Part shown: one piece after another, positions 53,873 to 64,000 of the stretch
How the letters are laid out: each line of letters opens with the position of its first letter
Position numbering within the stretch: position 1 is the stretch's first letter
Source of the DNA: Trematomus loennbergii
Lineage: Eukaryota > Chordata > Actinopteri > Perciformes > Nototheniidae
NCBI GenBank assembly: GCA_012861695.1
Contig: JAAOOA010000002.1
Coordinates: forward strand, 21,106,303 to 21,170,302
DNA: 64,000 nucleotides
Direction: 5' to 3'
The notes under the pieces: model-generated
What the model saw: only the letters and a program-made list of their open reading frames with translations
What the model was told of the DNA's origin: nothing
Database searches by the model: none
Made by a program: the position numbers and the translations under genes

Positions 53873-56867
53873 CCTCTCTCGTTTCCTGCCTTCTCACTTC
53901 ACCCTATTTTTAAAGAAGCATCTCAACTTCTCCTGGGTCTCTCCTCAGGCTAGGTTAAAGGACATGAACACACAGCTCCTCTCGTCTCCAGACAGAGGAA
54001 GGGCGGGCGAGGGGGAAAGGAGAAAGAAACAGTTGCTCTCTTTTTCATCTTCACTCTCCTCCCCCCTCCAGTCAAATACAGAAGGATTTGACTTGAGGAA
54101 ACATGAAAGAGGCTTATACCAGAGTCCGCTTTGAACCTCTCCAAAAAGAAAAAAAAGAACTGTTTCCCCCCTCAATTTAGGGATCTTCTCTCCAATTTTG
54201 ATTTATGCAGAAAGGCCTCATTTGTCAAGCAGGCTGAGTCAGTGCCTGATTTGCATAAAGCGTTCATTTTCTACGTTCTGCTAATTAGCAATTTGCAGCT
54301 TAATTGGAGAGTGGCTCTCGGTTAGGAGACAAAGCTATCCACATATAAAAATATCTCCAGATGTACTTTACGACACGACTGCATCTCGTTGGCCTTTTTT
54401 CTCTATTTTTCTCTATTCTGCTTTAGGTCGTTCTTTTCCACTCACTTTTTTTTATTGTGAAGTAACTTGTATCACCTTCCTCTTCCTTATCTATTCATCT
54501 GAGTCAATGTGGCTTTAACCATGCTTTAGTCATGTTACTGTTCCGTTTTCAAAACGTTTTAGTAAATTGTACTCTTCCCTCTGTCGCTGCATCGTATTCA
54601 CCCAGAGCAGACGTCTGTTTTCAGCAAAGAAGTTCTAAAAACCACACGGCACCCTACTTGCTCCTCACCAGACAGACTGATGGAGACCGGTAGTGACCAG
54701 CCACTTTTGAACAGTGGAGCACTTAGCTGCTAAGAGTGAGCGAAGAGAGAGAACATATTCAACTATATTCATCAGGTGGACACAATGACACCTCCTGAGT
54801 GATATTAATGTTGCTTTTTGTCTGCTGGATGTGTAAAAAGGCTACTTTTTGCTAAATTCGCCAAACAAACTACAAAAATATATCGGCACATGAATGCCCC
54901 ACAAAGTTGCAGGTTTAATCTCTATGAATGTACCTTGTTGGTTTACTCACTGGAGGTCAACGCTTCCAAAAAAAAGCATTTCATTTCTTTATTCTTGTAT
55001 TACTTTCTGACAACCATCAATTACAATGGAAAACTCAATGTTGTCTTCTTTTGTTTCCCAGTGTTTGAGGAGCCTTCCTACTTCACCTGCCAGCAGTGTG
55101 AAGGTGTGTTTCCATCAGCCTGGGCGCTCCTACAGCACGCTCAGCACACACACTCCTTCAGCATCTACCAAGTGGACGAGGAGGACCACACAGACATGAG
55201 AGGAGGAAGAGGAGGAGAGGAGGACTTGGAGGGCACAAGCCTGCCGCAGCCACTCTGGACCCTCGCCACCTGAGCCAAGCTCTTGCTTCTGCCTTTCAGC
55301 CCAACGCCCTGCGCCTCAGTCGCTCCCGTCAGACACACACCCCCACACACACCCCCTCCTCCTCCATCAGTAACATGCAGGCTCTGAACTTTTCAGTGCG
55401 GCTCAGGGAGCTCGCGGAGGGGAACAACAACGCCATGGGCAGCGCCCCCGGAGGCCTGCTGCTGTCTCCGTCTTCTTCTCCACTAGCAGCTTCTCCCTTT
55501 CCTCAGAACAGCGGCCTCCAGTCTGACTACCACTGTGAGCTGTGTGACCAGAACTTCCTGTCCCTTCGCGCCCTGTCGGCCCACCGCCGCACCCACTCCT
55601 GCGACAGGCCCTATCACTGTGGAGTGTGCAGGACGGCCTTCTCCCAGAGCGGGCAGCTGGCACGGCACATCAGGAACCATCACAGGGACGCTGGGGGAGC
55701 AGGAAGTAGATATGAGTCGTTGGAGATGGTCGTGATGGAGGACGACGTAGGGGTCATGGGATGAGAGGGAGATTTCAAATGCAGCCGGCTGGGGTCGCCA
55801 TGGGGAAGGGAGGGGTGGGTGCAGAGGTGAGGGCCCCGGAGTTAGACCTGACGCTGCCCAAACACCCGTCCATAGCTTCAGGCCTGATGCTGCTGACCTC
55901 GCAGGTCAGACCGCCGGACAGGGAGCTGCTGAGGCTGTACCAGCGCCAGAGAGAGGGGGCCGAGGGAGGGGAGGAGGAGGCAGAGGGGCAGGGGGAGGCT
56001 CAGCACACCTCACCCTGCGCCAGCCCCTCCGAAGGCTCACTGGAGAGTGGAGAGACCGGGGGCAGCGGAGAGAGCGGCATCGCCAGCGGAAACTGCACGC
56101 CCAAACGGCCCGAGATGAGCGACAGAGTGCGAGGAGTCGGCGAGTGGGAGAGCGAAAGAGGGGAGATCATAGAGAGGGAGACGGACTGGGGCTCAGACGA
56201 AGTCAGCGAGGTGGTGCAGGAGTGGCAGAGGGAGAATGAGCGGAGGACTGTTGGAGGGAGTGTTGGAGGAAACAACAACAGCACTGCTGCCGGATCAGCT
56301 GGTAGGAAGAAGAAAGACGAAGCCTGTGAGTACTGCGGTAAACAGTTCAGGAACAGCAGCAACCTCACGGTGCACCGGCGCAGCCACACCGGGGAGAGAC
56401 CCTACCGCTGCGGCCTCTGCAACTACGCCTGCGCCCAGAGCTCAAAGCTAACGCGCCACATGAAGACTCACGGCGCGCAGGGGGCCAAGGCGTCCTTTCT
56501 GTGCCAGCTGTGCTCCGTGCCCTTCACCGTCTACGCCACTCTGGAGAAACACCTGAAGAAGGTCCACGGTCTGAGCCACGCCAGCGTCGGAGCGTACGCT
56601 CAGGCCAGCGCTGCGGACACTTTAGCTGCCATGAAAGCTGAAGGAGATACAGTGGTGGTGAAAATGGAGGAGGATGAAGCCAGTTTGGATCAGATAGAAA
56701 CGGAGAGCAGAGTTCAGAGTGATGTGGGGAAAGGCATGGATGGAGATGGAGGAGGTGCTGAGCCAAGAGGACTTTGTGGAAGAAAGGGGGGGAGTCCAGC
56801 CATAGTGTCTGACCTGCCACCCGGGAGCAACGCAGAGTTGAGCTTAGCTTTGACTTCTGCGCCATGA
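48960..56867 (+). CDS. znf296: BCL11-type zinc-finger transcription factor, probably ZNF296 (two one-base frame breaks)
   Basis: This nuclear DNA-binding protein of the BCL11 family should work as a NuRD-linked repressor or regulator. Three exons (48960-49011, 51187-51558, 55062-56867) give about 743 residues once two missing bases are allowed for. The start [13 protein letters not shown] matches the BCL11/SALL-type NuRD-binding motif. Exon 2 has a proline run and a CCHC finger ([13 protein letters not shown]). Exon 3 has fingers [51 protein letters not shown] and a C-terminal triplet ([60 protein letters not shown]). The triplet is almost that of BCL11[14 protein letters not shown] matches the BCL11 DFSRRLRELA element. 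ZNF296 is chosen over BCL11A/B because CLASRP is its direct neighbour in human and the protein is short. Frame breaks lie near 55231 and at 55758-55760. Confidence 0.88.
51187..51558 (+). CDS. znf296: znf296 exon 2: proline run and CCHC finger
   Basis: This 372-nt exon lies between ttctcag and gtgagc. It encodes a proline/leucine run, then [20 protein letters not shown] and HKQGGC. This equals the BCL11 N-terminal CCHC finger (LLTCGQCQMNFPL in BCL11A), which mediates dimer or tetramer formation in that family. Confidence 0.9.
53815..53880. repeat. (TC)n microsatellite
   Basis: A pyrimidine array in znf296 intron 2. Together with the C-rich tract at 53290-53410 it could form triplex DNA. Confidence 0.95.
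54190..54330. promoter_or_regulatory. Candidate enhancer in znf296 intron 2
   Basis: Within about 70 bases there are an AP-1 site TGAGTCA (54235-54241), a POU octamer ATTTGCAT (54249-54256), a 12-bp palindrome TGCTAATTAGCA (54279-54290) holding a homeodomain core, and another TTAATT at 54300. The stretch differs from the low-complexity sequence around it. Function is inferred from motif density only. Confidence 0.35.
55062..56867 (+). CDS. znf296: znf296 exon 3: six C2H2 fingers
   Basis: This single large last exon begins after ttgtttcccag and encodes all six C2H2 fingers and the acidic C-terminal tail, with TGA at 56865-56867. It is open in three successive frames. Reading passes from the first to the second near 55231-55258 and from the second to the third at 55758-55760, each time by adding one base. 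Every finger keeps its cysteine and histidine ligands, so a decayed pseudogene is unlikely. Confidence 0.88.
55205..55258 (+). other. znf296: Probable one-base deletion, znf296 exon 3, first
   Basis: The frame that carries the QQCEG finger stops at 55273. The frame that carries [10 protein letters not shown] is open upstream through [15 protein letters not shown]. One base must be missing in this interval; the G run at 55231-55233 is the best place. Confidence 0.7.
55758..55760 (+). other. znf296: Probable one-base deletion, znf296 exon 3, second
   Basis: After MEDDVGVMG the frame meets TGA at 55762. A fourth G in this run continues into [11 protein letters not shown] and the frame of the last three fingers. 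Confidence 0.75.
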
Positions 56868-58575
56868 CAGCTGTTCTCAATCACTAATTGACTTTCAAAT
56901 AGCACTGTGTAGGATTTGAGTTATCATAAAAGAATTCCCCCCCCATCATTGAACGGATAGTTCTGGGAACTGGAATGGAGTTTGAAGAAGAATCTGCAGC
57001 AGCTCTCTGCCAGCGCCGAGACACACAGCAGCCCCGGTGTTCATGATCATATGCAAAGCTGCAGGGTGAAACTAAGTGCCTACAGTTCTTTAGACCACAG
57101 AGCAAAAACAAGGCTATGACATTCAGCAGGGAGATTACCAGCGCTCTCGAACAGGAAGTGAACCGCCACAGTCCACACAGACACAGGAAACCGATCACCA
57201 TGTTGCAGTGCAGGATGCAAAAGACAAGTGATTTATTTCTCTGGCAACCCACTGGACAGGTGGAGACACATATTTACTGTCAGATAATGTAAGAAAGAGA
57301 TTATATTAAAAAATAAATGCTGAGCAATAGAATGATGTTAATATATTTTCAGCAAAAAGAGAAAGGTCATATTGTGTTTCCTAGCTGTTGCTGGTTTTCT
57401 TTTGAGAAGACCTTTTAAAGACTACAGATGTTCAAAGAGCCACATGGGTCAAATGAATCCAAACACTGTGTGCCTGCAGTTTCTCACACTCCTCTTTTTA
57501 AATGCGCTTGGTTGTCACAACACTTGTCACTTAACGTAATGTTTACAGGGCTCACGGAGCCTGGTAAGATCGGGATCCGGACTTTGTGACAGTATGTATG
57601 GATGATTTTCTGTTTTCTAGTTTTATAAATGTGAATAAGGAGACTTTAAAGTCTTATCTACTGCTGTGTTTCTTTTCATCCATGGTTTGTTTTCTATGCA
57701 TACGCAATTTTACCTTCATGTGAAACGGGTGTCATTATTTTTCTCTCTTTGTACTTGTGATGGTAATTTCTCTCTCTCATTGTTTACATTTGTAAAGTGC
57801 CGGACTGCTTTAAGCTTGTGCATGTTTTTGCCGCCATTTGAACTGTTCTTTTTTGTTGACTGTGTTTGAATTATTCCTAATTTATGGATGCTGCATGTTG
57901 GTGATTGTGTAACTGCTGACATACAGGGTTGAGAGGAGCAGGAGTAGCTAGCGGAGTTTGTGGGAAGCACTTGGCAGAGTTTGCGTGAATGTGTTTGTTT
58001 GTGTGTACATACTGGAGGGGGAATAAATCCTCAGGTGACACTTCTACTTGAACCCTCTGTCCTGTGATCTTGTGTCCAGAGCATGACTCAGCAGGTCATC
58101 ATCACCGTGTCGTGCTTCTGGCAGGTGTGCCTGCCGACGAGGATCTATGGAAAGTTAAGCAAGAGGAAATCTGCTAATTTAAAACAAAACGGGACAAAGT
58201 TTTCAAGTAAAGTGATGCCGATGTTTGTCGTGACTACTGTGATGAATACGTGTGACCATCTGATTTCTACATGCATTCATGTCAGGGAATACAATTTCTT
58301 GTGTGTGTTGTGTGATGAATGGGTAAGAATGATTGCAGTGTAACTGTTCAGGGATAATATTTTGTACATAGATTGACATGCTTGCAGTTGCTATACTTGT
58401 TGTTGTTGTTATTATTATTCATATTATTATTAACTGCCTCCACTCCTAGCATCATCTTATTTCCGCTGAACACTGGCTATTGTGAAGATCCGCTGTCTTT
58501 GTAAACTTGACACCATTTTGTAATTCACCTTCTCATCAAGAGCCTCAATAAAGAATTGAGGTGAAATATGTTGTG
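56868..58575 (+). terminator. znf296: znf296 3' UTR with two polyadenylation signals
   Basis: About 1.7 kb of non-coding sequence follows the stop. AATAAA occurs at 58022-58027 and again at 58547-58552. The second is followed by a TGTTGTGTTGTGG-type GU-rich element, as expected downstream of a cleavage site. Confidence 0.65.
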
Positions 58576-60639
58576 TTGTGGAGTCTTATTCTGCTTGTGG
58601 TCGCTTTCCCCCCAACATGTTTTCCCCCTTTCTTCTTCTAGAATTCAGAACAAAGCTTTGAAACTATTTTTAAGTGTCTTTTCTCACCAGAATGTTTTCT
58701 TAGTCAGAGTGGGTCATTCCTCTGAGGACCACAGTCAGCGCTGACTTATTAATTTTTAATGTGAGTGTTTGGATTAGGGACCCTCACTCCTTGTTTACAT
58801 CCTTGTGATGTTACTGGCTTTGTTTGGAAACGCTGTAATGAAATTCCAACGGGTTGTGTATGCGAGTGTGTGTGCTAAACAGAATGTGTGTGTGTAGATG
58901 CATGTGAGTTGGTGTCACTCATCCAGCAGGTTGTGAGATGGGTGCAGCGAGCTGTGATGGGACACGGGCGACAAGGTTTTCTCAGGATACTAAATAGAGG
59001 AGGGGCAGTTTGGTTATTGTTTGTGGGCATGTTAGGAGGCAGAGCGGGGTGGGTGGGGAGTGTCAAGGGGTTGGGATAATTGCTGACTCCATTTTAAGGG
59101 CATAAAAAACCTCTGCACCAGCATCTCTGGCCTTAACCCCACCCCCAATCGGATGAAAATGAAGTTCTATGATCCCTCTAGCTCATTAACAGCAGGTCTT
59201 TTAATGAGCTTTCAACAGGGTGGGGGCTGGGTAAATGAAGAGGAGTGGGGTTGGATGGTGGAGGGTGTAATATGTGGGGGGGTTATTGCACCAGATGCAC
59301 ACACGCCCACTACTACCAATTACCATTGTGTTTTACAGAATAAGGAGGAAGTGAAGACCGAAGCCCCTCAGACCCAGATGAGTCAGTTTTGTCCGTTTCT
59401 GTCCACAGAGACAGAGGACAGTATGGTGACATCCTCCTCTGGCAAACTCTGCCCTCCATGTCTGTCGGGCGCCACAGTGAGCGCCATTTGGTGCTCGTAT
59501 GGACCCAATTATGTAAGGTAAGGTGATACACAGCAGAACACAGCACAACAGCCCCTCAAGCAAGTGGATATCTGTTCCACGTCCCACAGTGCCCTTTGTC
59601 TTCCTGCAGTCCACACCTCTCTGTCAAACCTGCACAGGACATTGTCGGCACCAAAACCAGCCAATCACAACACAGAGAGTTTATAATGTGTGCCAATAGG
59701 AGAGTGAGACTGACACTGTGTGAGTGTGTATTGACCAGTGACTGCCCCTGGGCGGTAGGAACGTGGACTTTGAGATCTAGTAGTTGAGTCTCGGCTCCAC
59801 AGAGAAAGCTTTTGTTGATGTGGAAGTTGGGAGAGGTCGATTTAGGACAGCGACACAACTAACACTCACACGGAGGATTTTAATATGCTACACACACTTG
59901 AACAACTTTTGCTAAGCAGTCTCTGCCGCTATAACAGGAATATATGTTGTTGTGAGGAGAAAAAGCATCTGGGATTTTAGGTTATTCAATTGTGAGGCAG
60001 TTTAAATGTTGTTCTGGCAGCATCTAAAAGGCTGCATTACTGATAAGTGAAACTAATGATCTAAATAATTTGGGCTATTTGTGAATTAAAAAACAGAAAA
60101 CACTGAAAGCAACTGTTTACTTATCATATCACCAAGGCCATAACAAAGGCCTAAGAAAGTTTTATTGATGGCATTTATATTTATACTTAGGTCAAGTATC
60201 AAATATGTATATAGGGATAACATTCTGGTGGCCAAATACTGAATCTGAAATGAAATATCCCCTATAGTAGATAAAGAAAGAAAGAACATGTAGCTCCTTC
60301 CAGGTGACTAAATATGAATTTGGTTGCTGAGGCAGCAATAATATTACGCCTCAAGCATCATACATTATCAACAATAATGTTATAAAGTTATTGAGACAGA
60401 AATATTATGATTTCTGTCTCCAGTTATATTTTCTCCATCTAAAGATGTACTGAAATAGCCTTTTTATTCATTTTTTTATTAATTCAACTTATATTAATAA
60501 CATGAGAGCAGTTCAATAAAATAATAAAACAAACATTTAAAAAATGATTAAACTTACAAAAATGCATAATAATAATCGGCTTCACGAAATAGTCAATTGT
60601 CGACTCAATTAAAACTTTAAAATCATTTTTACTGCAGAA
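58576..60639. other. Intergenic sequence after znf296
   Basis: No gene is recognised. A 10-bp inverted repeat agctcattaa / ttaatgagct stands at 59180-59210. Confidence 0.5.
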
Positions 60640-60965
60640 AACTTGTAAGGAATGATCTTCCATTCACATTTTATGTTAAGTGGAAAAATGAATATTATAG
60701 TTTGACCCAGTACAGAACCTTGGGGAATACCACACTCCAGATATTCAGACGAGGACCCCACCAGTCCTCAGTAAGTAACTGAATAACTGAGTTACTGAGA
60801 AATGTCATAAATTGGGTCAAAGTAAAGTTAGCAGCAATCACCTGCATCCTTTTCAGACCTGAAACTGTGCTGACTGAGCAATATGACAGCTCGACCTTGT
60901 GGGCAGTCTTTATAGACATGAAGTGCAATTTTCTGGCAGTACTAGCACACTTCAGATTCAATTTA
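60640..60965 (-). pseudogene. Relic of a LINE reverse transcriptase
   Basis: On the minus strand 60731-60702 reads GIPQGSVLG, the conserved reverse-transcriptase motif of non-LTR retrotransposons. It is preceded by GLVGSSSEYLEC, a usual context. Farther upstream on that strand the frame shifts and similarity is lost. It is a short dead fragment, not an active element. Confidence 0.75.
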
Positions 60966-62303
60966 AGATGATTAACTCTGAAAATGCTAACAACAAAGAG
61001 AATGTGAGAGCTCTGTGTTTGCTTTCCTGCAGGGCAGGCCTGTGGCCATAAAAGGCTCTCACTTATGTATGAGAAGATTGTGCTTTATCATGGAAAAAGC
61101 CAATTAACTGGGAGGTTTTAATTACATTTCTCATGGTGTACTGTGTTGAGCCTCCAATCATCTCTAGAGTCCCTGTCCTGTTGTCCTCTTCCTCCCCAGA
61201 ATATTTGAGGAGGAGGAGGCAGACGCTGAGGATTAAATCATCAGCAGGGCAGACTGGGACGGGGATAACAAGAAAGAGAAAGATGCTTTTGGGAGTGATC
61301 AGACAAACCGCAGGACTCCCTCTCTGCTCTTCATCCATGCACGGTTCTCACAATTCCCACCTTTTCTCGCCCCTCCCTCCTCCCGCAACGACCGCAGAGT
61401 GAAACCTGAACCCTGGTATTACACCCGCTTCACCTCTCCTCCCTCACCCTCCTAACCTCCCAACAGTGAGAGTGTGGGAGGACGGGGTGAGAGGCAACAC
61501 ATACCCGGGCAGCCATCCGCCAATGCTGTGCCTTTACTTGCCATTCAACACCTTCACATAATGAGAGGATGGAAAGGCAAGAAGGGGTCATTCTTATAGA
61601 GGGTTATGTAATGCCACTGATCACTGAGGACCAGCTCTGCAGGAGGGGTGTCAGTTCATTTAGATTTGATTGAATGGAAGCATTGGCACTGCAGGACGTG
61701 TGGATTTAAAACAAAAGGGAGGAAGTTCTATGATTTCTCTTTTTTCACAGCATGAAGCAGTGCAACATCAAAAAGCCAGAAATTGTTGCCAGATAATGAT
61801 GGGGAAATAAACCTCAAAACTAACCCAAATAAATACAGCTCTACCATGAGTGAAGGACATGGGATTTCATTTCACAGATTGTAAAGACAGACACAGAAAA
61901 GAATGCACACATTCCCAATGTATATAACTCTTTTAACATAAACTGCCTCTTTGAAAAGATGTTTTTTCTAACGTAATATAGCTTCAGAGTTCCTCTCAAA
62001 AATTCCTCATTGTTGCCATGTGACATTGATATCTTTGTGAATCCAACAACTAACAAATGCTTCTACATTAGGACGATACAAAAAAAAATGCGTCATACAT
62101 TTGTTGCCAAACGTTTGCGATTCACTGCATTACTGTTCAAAAGATACATAACAACATAAATGACACAGTGTAATAGATATCATTTGCTACATACAATACA
62201 TGACAAAAGGGAAACAAAGGGAATAGGGAACTACACTACATTTCAATATAATGCTAAACTCACTTGAATAGATTACATACACAATTTTGCAGCACAGTAT
62301 TTG
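60966..62303. other. Intergenic sequence without recognised gene
   Basis: Short open frames are present, but none has family resemblance or splice context. A run of AT-hook-like and TTAATTA-type motifs lies at 61040-61130. Confidence 0.45.
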
Positions 62304-62583
62304 TGGCTGTTGCTCAGGAGCTAGAGCAGGTGTCAACTATTCGGGAGCTGGTGGTTCGATCCCTGGCCCCTACAGTCAACCTGATCATGTGCCCTTGTGC
62401 CAGAAACCAAACCCTACATTGCCCTGTGGCTGTGAAGGTTTTAGCTCCTGATGAGCAGGTGGCATCTTGTATACTGGCCTCTGACACAAGTGCATGAGTG
62501 TGTGGTGAATGCTGGCTTTTGTTGGGAAACACATTGAATGGTAACTAGACAAAAAAGCCCTAAATAAATGCAGCCCATCTACT
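62304..62583 (+). mobile_element. tRNA-derived SINE
   Basis: A tRNA-like head shows an A-box-like ttgctcaggagctagagcag and a good B box ggttcgatccc near 62355. The body (ctgatgagcaggtggcatct, ctctgacacaagtgcatgag) and tail (ccctaaataaatgcagccc) are those of a common teleost SINE. Some divergence is present, so it is not recent. Confidence 0.8.
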
Positions 62584-62795
62584 GCAACACGATATACAAT
62601 AAAAAACGAAATTCACTACGCTTAATATGATACGATATGACACAATGCAACATTATACAATGGGATAAGACAATACAATACAACCTTGACCCACGATATA
62701 CTCTGAACTCAACACAATAGAATGTGAGACAATGTGGCACAATACACTGAAATATGATGCAACGCTATGCAACACAATATAATGTGGTCATTCAG
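62584..62795. repeat. Degenerate pentanucleotide array after the SINE
   Basis: Degenerate five-base units such as tacga, tatga, cacaa, tacaa, caata and aacac follow one another with a 5-base rhythm for about 200 bases, starting at the SINE 3' end. Confidence 0.6.
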
Positions 62796-63398
62796 AGACT
62801 ATGCAGTTACGGTACTTCGAAGAACTTTCTTTTATGACTTAAACCTATTTGGCTTGCTAACAATTACAATTTGGTCTCTTCCCAGCAGACGGAGCTTCTT
62901 CACGACCACCTAGTTGAGTGTTGTTCATACCGGCGCATACCAAACATCCTGTAGGTGATCTAAGGTGAGTAGATGGTGTCCACCTGACAACCCTAACAAC
63001 GCCCTCAGTGCAACATTTGGATCAGTGTTAATAAAGGTGTAGCTTAAGGGCTTATTTGTTGTTTATGTCTCTTGAATGGACATTTGACTTGAATATTAAC
63101 ATGTTTTTTAAACTTCCTGTTTACTTGCAAATGTCTCTACAAACCTATACCGTTCATGCCTTAAGCTTCAAGGGTGAACGAAAGTGCAACTAAATCAAAG
63201 CCTAAAGAAGATAGACGATATATGAGGTAATCAAACATCTGTCGGCTCAAACGCTCTCTGACAAACTGTTTTCAAACGTCTGTTACTCTCTTTGTCTTTC
63301 ATAAACACACACACATTACCCTGTTCTTGCTGCACCTGGTGACCCTCCTTGTGAACCTGACACAGACACACACAGTTATTCAGTAGCTCTGGTAATTA

Positions 63399-63567
<169 letters not shown>

Positions 63568-64000
63568 AACCTCCATATTGAGGTCAGTCAGTTTTGTTTT
63601 TGTCCAGCTCAGAAACGTCTCAAAATGCCAGAAAAACTGGATTGAAGTGTGCACCCCTCACTGCCCCCTCCCCCCCTCCCCTCACACAGTGCTGGGGTCA
63701 GAGGTGATGACTGGATAGCATGCATAGGAAGGTTAGAAGGTAGAGCTCAGTCTTGTGACAGGTGAAATGCTTTCATGTGCTGGCCTGAGGGCAGGTGAAC
63801 TGCTTGCAAGCCCCTCGACCAGCATCTCCACATACAACAAATGTCCACTGTCACACCGGACATTTTTCATGTTGCATCCGTTTCACTGACCCTCGTTTCA
63901 TGTTGAAGCTTGAGGCTGACACTTTATCACTGCTAAATCTATACCAAAATATCTTATTTCATAAACTGATGGAACTTTTTTTATCGTATTCTGCAAATGA

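Noticed and set aside
48960..56867. znf296 as a pseudogene because of its frame breaks
   Set aside because: All zinc ligands, splice sites and the NuRD motif are intact, and the same kind of break occurs in the other two genes.
59153..59521. 122-residue open frame on the + strand
   Set aside because: There is no domain, odd composition, no neighbouring exon of matching phase and no polyA context. A cag acceptor before 59340 is likely chance.
62345..62365. tRNA gene suggested by the B box ggttcgatccc
   Set aside because: No cloverleaf or acceptor stem; the sequence is the tRNA-like head of a SINE.

Overview
The window reads as nuclear DNA of a ray-finned (teleost) fish. The genes have many short, phase-conserved exons with GT-AG introns. 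The introns hold long CA/GT, CATA and CTAT microsatellites and several fish-type interspersed repeats (non-autonomous hAT elements, a tRNA-derived SINE, LINE remnants). Nothing bacterial or viral is seen. All three recognisable genes lie on the + strand.

Region 1 (1-30.8 kb) is a Jagged-family Notch ligand without its first exons. Positions 1-13209 look like one long repeat-bearing upstream intron or flank. Twelve coding exons follow between 13210 and 29913: end of the N-terminal MNNL/C2 domain, DSL domain, nine EGF repeats, the start of a tenth, a transmembrane helix and a short cytoplasmic tail. Exon lengths and phases follow vertebrate JAG1/JAG2 closely up to EGF 9. The gene then jumps to the membrane segment, so EGF 10-16 and the cysteine-rich/VWC region of ordinary Jaggeds are missing. 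This compact Jagged is the most interesting object here.

Region 2 (34.3-47.6 kb) is clasrp (CLK4-associating serine/arginine-rich protein, formerly SFRS16): a CpG-rich 5' end, an untranslated first exon and 20 coding exons for about 669 residues. Two non-autonomous hAT transposons with perfect 8-bp target duplications sit in its introns.

Region 3 (48.7-58.6 kb) is a three-exon BCL11-type zinc-finger gene, best matched to znf296 because CLASRP and ZNF296 are also neighbours in human. It encodes an N-terminal NuRD-binding motif, a CCHC finger and six C2H2 fingers. Its second intron holds a cluster of developmental transcription-factor motifs. From 58.6 to 64 kb no gene is recognised; it carries a LINE reverse-transcriptase relic, a SINE followed by a degenerate five-base array, and a long CA repeat.

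Five reading-frame breaks occur in otherwise well-preserved exons of all three genes. Each is repaired by one extra base, in four cases clearly and in the fifth probably in a homopolymer. Most interruptions of the CA/GT arrays are also single missing bases. This points to base-deletion errors in a long-read assembly rather than to pseudogenes.

Jagged ligands signal between neighbouring cells through Notch, CLASRP acts in alternative splicing, and ZNF296/BCL11 proteins are chromatin-linked transcription factors. The genes are neighbours with independent promoters, not an operon. JAG2 and BCL11B lie together on human 14q32, so a Jagged plus a BCL11-type gene here suggests an old paralogous chromosome block.
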